The notes beneath the pieces are model-generated. The model was given only the letters and a program-made list of their open reading frames with translations, searched no databases and was not told the DNA's origin. Of a DNA stretch of 10,034 bases, positions 7,230 to 10,034 are shown piece after piece (within the stretch, counting starts at the first letter, position 1; each line of letters opens with the position of its first letter). The DNA is from an uncultured Actinotalea sp. (GTDB lineage Bacteria; Actinomycetota; Actinomycetes; Actinomycetales; Cellulomonadaceae), in the NCBI RefSeq assembly GCF_946885855.1, contig NZ_CAMPHH010000115.1, positions 1 to 10,034 on the forward strand, written 5' to 3'. The translations under genes were made by a program, and so were the position numbers.

Positions 7230-7364
7230 CGCTGCCCGCCGGGCGGGCCTCGTCGTTCGGGTGGGGCGCAGGTCACGAGAAGGTTGCGATCCCGCCCCGG
7301 CGGCCGGTCCCGAGGGGGTCCGTCTTGACAACTCTGGCCGCCGTGGACACTCTGACACCATCCA

Positions 7365-7378
7365 TTTGAGCGTTCCAA
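7365..7378. promoter_or_regulatory. LacI-type operator, copy 1
   Basis: TTTGAGCGTTCCAA is a pseudo-palindrome around a central CG, the layout expected for a LacI-family operator. It differs from the second copy at two positions only, giving the shared form TTTGARCGYTCCAA. It lies beside a LacI-family gene, in a region shared with a divergent glycosidase gene, so it is probably the binding site of that repressor. Confidence 0.7.
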
Positions 7379-7397
7379 CCCGACGCACACTAGCCGG

Positions 7398-7411
7398 TTT
7401 GAACGCTCCAA
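7398..7411. promoter_or_regulatory. LacI-type operator, copy 2
   Basis: TTTGAACGCTCCAA matches copy 1 at 12 of 14 positions and has the same central CG. The two centres are 33 bp apart, close to three helical turns, so two repressor dimers would sit on about the same DNA face. It would flank the putative TAGTGT -10 of the glycosidase gene (7387-7392) on the other side from copy 1. Confidence 0.7.
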
Positions 7412-7415
7412 GACA

Positions 7416-7515
7416 GTCCCGGGGACGGGACGGCAGGACGTCCCGGGGACGACGGGACGGCAGTGGTCCCGGCAGCGGGACGAGCAGACAACCGGACGGT
7501 CCCGACGGCGGGACC
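7416..7515. repeat. Array of four GTCCCG...CGGGAC inverted repeats
   Basis: Four imperfect units each contain GTCCCG and its exact complement CGGGAC around a short spacer: 7416-7431 (spacer 4), 7440-7458 (spacer 7), 7466-7481 (spacer 4) and 7499-7514 (spacer 5-6; with the flanking bases GGTCCCG-ACGG-CGGGACC at 7498-7515). Unit starts are 24, 26 and 33 bp apart. The first three are followed by a GCAG-like tail. The array occupies most of the gap between operator 2 and the lacI ribosome binding site. It could form stem-loops in the lacI leader RNA or be a protein-binding array. Confidence 0.75.
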
Positions 7516-7525
7516 GGCACCACGC

Positions 7526-7532
7526 GAGGAGG
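7526..7532 (+). promoter_or_regulatory. Ribosome binding site of the lacI-family gene
   Basis: GAGGAGG ends 5 nt before the GTG at 7538. It favours this start over an in-frame GTG at 7463, which would add 25 unlike-LacI residues encoded by the repeat array and has no ribosome binding site. Confidence 0.75.
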
Positions 7533-7537
7533 CGGCG

Positions 7538-8611
7538 GTGGACGGACGGCCCACGCTCGAGACGGTCGCGCAGCGCGCGGCGGTCTCCCGGCAGACCGTG
7601 TCGAACGTGCTCAACTCCCCGCACCTGGTGCGGCCGGAGACGCTGGAGCGCGTCCGCGCCGTCATCGAGGAGGTCGGCTACCGCCCGCACGGCGCCGCGC
7701 GCCAGCTGCGCACCCGCCGCTCGCGCGTCATCGGCCTGCGCCTGGAGCGCACGGTCGACGGCATCAACGGCGCCGTCCTGGACCGCTTCCTGCACGCGCT
7801 GACCGAGCAGGCGCAGCTGCGGGGCTACCGGGTCATGCTCTTCACCGCGCCGGACGACGAGGGCGAGATCGTCCAGTACGGCGAGCTCCTCGACGTGCTC
7901 GACCTCGACGCCTTCGTGCTCACCTCGACCCACCACGACGACGCGCGCACCGCGTGGCTGGCCGAGCACGAGGTCCCGTTCGTGACGTTCGGCCGGCCCT
8001 GGGACCCGCCGGACTCCCCCACCTCCCAGCCGGACCACGCGTGGGTGGACGTCGACGGCGCCGCCGGGACCCGCGCCGCCGTGGAGCACCTGCAGGAGGC
8101 CGGCCACACCGACATCGCGTTCATCGGCTGGCCCGCGGGCTCCGGCGTCGGCGACGACCGGCGCGCCGGGTGGGCGCGGGCGATGCGCGCGGCCGGCGTG
8201 CCCCAGCACCGGCTCGACGCCCTCGACGTCGCGACCGAGGACGGCATCGGCGAGGGCGCCGCGGCGGCCCGCCGGCTGCTGGCCCGCGTGCGCCCCACCG
8301 CCTTCGTCTGCGTGAGCGACTCGCTCGCGCTCGGCGCGCTCGCCGCGCTGCGCTCCGCCGACGGCGACCTCGTCAGCTCCGCCCCGGCCCAGGCCGCCGT
8401 CGTCGGCTTCGACGACACGCCGGTGGCACGCGCCGTCGGCCTGTCCAGCGTCGCCCAGCCCCTCACCGAGGCGGCCGGGCGCGCCCTCGACCTGCTGCTG
8501 CGGCAGCTGTCCGGCTCCGGCACCGCCGGCGCCACCACCCGGGACCACCACGTGCTGCTCGCGCCGAGCCTCGTGGTCCGGGAGTCCAGCACCACGGCAC
8601 CGCCTGCCTGA
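7538..8611 (+). CDS. LacI-family transcriptional regulator
   Basis: 357 residues from the GTG start, the usual LacI length. The N-terminus carries the family helix-turn-helix (residues 6-26: TLETVAQRAAVSRQTVSNVLN with the start shifted so that the recognition helix is SRQTVSNVLN), then the hinge region with GYRPHGAARQLRTRRS. From about residue 62 a periplasmic-binding-protein-like sensor domain follows, with VIGLRLE at its start, the typical segment AVEHLQEAGHTDIAFIGWP in the middle, and AFVCVSDSLALGALAALR and VVGFDDTPVAR near the end. It is cytoplasmic and DNA-binding. Such proteins bind a sugar in the cleft and release the operator. The divergent glycosidase gene and the downstream sugar-binding lipoprotein are its probable targets, via the operators at 7365-7411, and it is likely autoregulated. 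The effector sugar is unknown. Confidence 0.93.
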   Translation: MDGRPTLETVAQRAAVSRQTVSNVLNSPHLVRPETLERVRAVIEEVGYRPHGAARQLRTRRSRVIGLRLERTVDGINGAVLDRFLHALTEQAQLRGYRVMLFTAPDDEGEIVQYGELLDVLDLDAFVLTSTHHDDARTAWLAEHEVPFVTFGRPWDPPDSPTSQPDHAWVDVDGAAGTRAAVEHLQEAGHTDIAFIGWPAGSGVGDDRRAGWARAMRAAGVPQHRLDALDVATEDGIGEGAAAARRLLARVRPTAFVCVSDSLALGALAALRSADGDLVSSAPAQAAVVGFDDTPVARAVGLSSVAQPLTEAAGRALDLLLRQLSGSGTAGATTRDHHVLLAPSLVVRESSTTAPPA

Positions 8612-8700
8612 GGGCCCGGCGCCGTCGGCGTGGCAGCACGACCCTGCACCCCACCGCACGACACCCGATCACCGCACGACACCTGACCGAAGGAGACACG
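8612..8700 (+). other. Short lacI-to-binding-protein intergenic region with a 14-bp direct repeat
   Basis: 89 bp contain CACCGCACGACACC twice (8652-8665 and 8670-8683), with an 18-bp period, directly before the ribosome binding site. No copy of the TTTGARCGYTCCAA operator and no clear promoter or terminator is visible, so the binding-protein gene may be co-transcribed with lacI. Confidence 0.5.
8690..8695 (+). promoter_or_regulatory. Ribosome binding site of the sugar-binding lipoprotein gene
   Basis: AAGGAG ends 5 nt before ATG 8701, a strong Shine-Dalgarno sequence that fixes the start. Confidence 0.8.
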
Positions 8701-10034
8701 ATGCGTTCGACCCGTAGAGCCGCACTGACGGCGCTCGTCGCCGGCAGCGCCCTGGTGCTGACCGCCTGCGGCGGCGGTTCCGGCTTCGACGACGAGCCGG
8801 CCGACGGCGGCACCGAGACGTCCGACGCCGGCGAGGGCGGCGACAGCGGCGGCGAGGGCGGCGAGATCACCGTCCTCATCGGCTCCAGCGGTGACGCGGA
8901 GACGGACGCGGTCAACGCCGCCGTCGACGCCTGGAGCCAGGAGTCCGGCATCGACGCGACGGTGACCGTCGCCGCCGACCTCAACCAGGAGCTCGCCCAG
9001 GGCTTCGCGGCCGGCTCCCCGCCGGACGTGTTCTACGCCAGCACCGACCAGCTCGCGGGCTGGGCCGAGAACGGCTCCCTGTGGGCCTACGGCGACCAGC
9101 TGGCCAACGCCGACGACTTCTACCCGGCGCTGCGCGAGAACTTCACGGTCGACGGCGAGTTCTCCTGCGCGCCCAAGGACTTCTCCACGCTCGCGCTCGT
9201 CATCAACACCGACGCGTGGGAGGCCGCCGGCCTCACCGACGCCGACGTCCCCACGACGTGGGAGGAGCTCGCCACGGTCGCGCAGACGCTGACCACCGGC
9301 GAGCAGGTGGGCCTGTCCTTCGGGCCGGAGTACCAGCGGCTCGGCGTGTTCATGCAGCAGGCCGGCGGCGGGCTGCTGTCCGAGGACGGCGAGGTCATCG
9401 CCGACAGCCCCGAGAACGTCGAGGCGCTGCAGTTCGTGCAGCAGATGCTCAACGACGGCGTGCTCGCCTACCCCTCGGCGATCGACACCGGCTGGGGCGG
9501 TGAGGCGTTCGGCACCGGGCGCGCGGCCATGACGATCGAGGGCAACTGGATCATCGGCGCCCTGACGAACGACTTCCCGGACACGAACTACCTCGTCGCG
9601 CCGCTGCCCGCGGGCCCGGCCGGCCAGGGCACGCTCCAGTTCACCAACTGCTGGGGCATCGCCGCGGACAGCCCGAACCAGGAGGACGCGCTGGCCCTCG
9701 TCGAGTTCCTGACCTCGACCGACCAGCAGCTCGCGTTCGCCGAGGCGTTCGGCGTCATGCCGTCCGTCGAGTCCGCCGCCGCCGGCTTCGCCGAGCTCTT
9801 CCCGGAGCAGACGGCGTTCGTGGAGTCCGCCGAGTTCGCGGTCGGCATGCCGACGCTCAACGGTGCCTCGAACGTCATCTCGGACATGAACGGCCAGATC
9901 GAGGGCCTCGCGAGCGCCGACGTGGCCGGGCTGCTGGCCTCGGTGCAGACGAACATGCAGGCCGTCGTCGACAGGGAAGGCGCGAACATCACCATCGAGC
10001 GCCCAGTCGAGGCGGCGCAGGCCGCCCGCCGACG
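8701..10034 (+). CDS. Extracellular sugar-binding lipoprotein of an ABC importer (3' end outside window)
   Basis: The frame starts at ATG 8701 and is open to the last base (444 codons visible). Residues 1-22 form a lipoprotein signal peptide (basic MRSTRR, hydrophobic core) with the lipobox LTAC, so Cys23 would be lipidated and the protein anchored outside the membrane. A Gly/Asp/Glu-rich flexible linker follows to about residue 54. The rest is a family-1 solute-binding fold: ITVLIGSSGDAET, then FAAGSPPDVFYAS (102-114), KDFSTLALVINTDAWEAAGL (159-178), the TWEEL motif (186-190), GRAAMTIEGNW (273-283) and GVMPS near 351-355. It captures an oligosaccharide for a carbohydrate ABC importer whose permeases would be expected downstream. 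About residue 424 is where such proteins normally end, yet the frame continues with no stop. Position after lacI implies LacI control. Confidence 0.92.
   Translation, partial: MRSTRRAALTALVAGSALVLTACGGGSGFDDEPADGGTETSDAGEGGDSGGEGGEITVLIGSSGDAETDAVNAAVDAWSQESGIDATVTVAADLNQELAQGFAAGSPPDVFYASTDQLAGWAENGSLWAYGDQLANADDFYPALRENFTVDGEFSCAPKDFSTLALVINTDAWEAAGLTDADVPTTWEELATVAQTLTTGEQVGLSFGPEYQRLGVFMQQAGGGLLSEDGEVIADSPENVEALQFVQQMLNDGVLAYPSAIDTGWGGEAFGTGRAAMTIEGNWIIGALTNDFPDTNYLVAPLPAGPAGQGTLQFTNCWGIAADSPNQEDALALVEFLTSTDQQLAFAEAFGVMPSVESAAAGFAELFPEQTAFVESAEFAVGMPTLNGASNVISDMNGQIEGLASADVAGLLASVQTNMQAVVDREGANITIERPVEAAQAARR

Larger units (their letters stand above)
7219..7537. promoter_or_regulatory. 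Divergent control region between glycosidase and lacI genes
   Basis: These 319 bp contain no gene. Going left to right they hold the glycosidase ribosome binding site and a GC hairpin (7234-7248), TTGACA at 7325-7330 (a perfect -35 for rightward transcription, but with no good -10 at normal spacing), two LacI-type operators (7365-7378, 7398-7411), and an ACACTA at 7387-7392 that reads TAGTGT on the - strand, a possible -10 for the glycosidase gene. Four inverted repeats follow (7416-7515), then the lacI ribosome binding site. The AT content is highest at about 7360-7412, consistent with promoters there. Promoter calls are tentative. Confidence 0.6.

Noticed and set aside
7325..7351. A full sigma-70 promoter with TTGACA at 7325-7330
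   Set aside because: The -35 hexamer is perfect, but no acceptable -10 lies 16-18 bp downstream; the best, GACACT at 7346, is at 15 bp and poor. Kept only as a tentative element.
7463..7537. N-terminal extension of the LacI protein from GTG 7463
   Set aside because: There is no ribosome binding site, and the added residues come from the repeat array. GTG 7538 has GAGGAGG at 5 nt and gives the normal LacI N-terminus.
8701..8766. Tat signal in the binding protein because of the Arg-Arg pair near the N-terminus
   Set aside because: The residues after the pair do not fit the twin-arginine consensus, while the LTAC lipobox fits an ordinary lipoprotein signal.

Overview
The window is about 10 kb of very GC-rich DNA. 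Long spurious open frames lie antisense to real genes and third codon positions are almost always G or C, which points to a high-GC actinobacterium. The gene set (a TPR diguanylate cyclase, a PAS-GGDEF-EAL protein, and a LacI / lipoprotein sugar-binding-protein locus) fits a soil- or plant-associated member of the Micrococcales such as a Cellulomonas relative. That lineage guess is inference, because the window holds no rRNA or other taxonomic marker.

Left part (1-1265): the 3' end of a probable TetR-type regulator on the + strand, cut by the window edge, converges on a small coiled-coil protein of unknown function on the - strand. A 272-bp intergenic region follows, with repeated GGGTGAA-type motifs, a 12-bp palindrome and a hairpin. 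It serves the coiled-coil gene on one side and a diguanylate cyclase gene on the other.

Middle (1266-5169): a c-di-GMP module. A soluble protein with an N-terminal helical-repeat (TPR-like) sensor region and an intact GGDEF domain (+ strand) converges on, and overlaps by 14 bp at the stop codons, a PAS-PAS-GGDEF-EAL protein (- strand). One looks like a synthase. The other carries a complete EAL phosphodiesterase site plus a near-consensus SGDEF cyclase site. The GGGTGAA motif seen upstream of the first gene also occurs upstream of the second, in the sense direction.

Right part (5170-10034): a carbohydrate-use locus. A glycogen-debranching-type glycosidase (- strand) is divergent from a LacI-family repressor (+ strand). 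The 319-bp region between them holds two near-identical pseudo-palindromic LacI-type operators with centres 33 bp apart, followed by four GTCCCG...CGGGAC inverted repeats in the leader of the repressor gene. Downstream of lacI lies a lipoprotein sugar-binding protein of an ABC importer, which runs off the window end without a stop. The likely logic is that an imported oligosaccharide relieves LacI repression of both the glycosidase and the importer; the substrate cannot be named from the sequence.

No RNA genes, CRISPR arrays, insertion sequences, attachment sites or phage genes were seen. The gene content is mostly ordinary. The points most worth a second look are the inverted-repeat array before lacI, the paired operators, the shared motif upstream of the c-di-GMP genes, and the unexpected C-terminal continuation of the binding protein.
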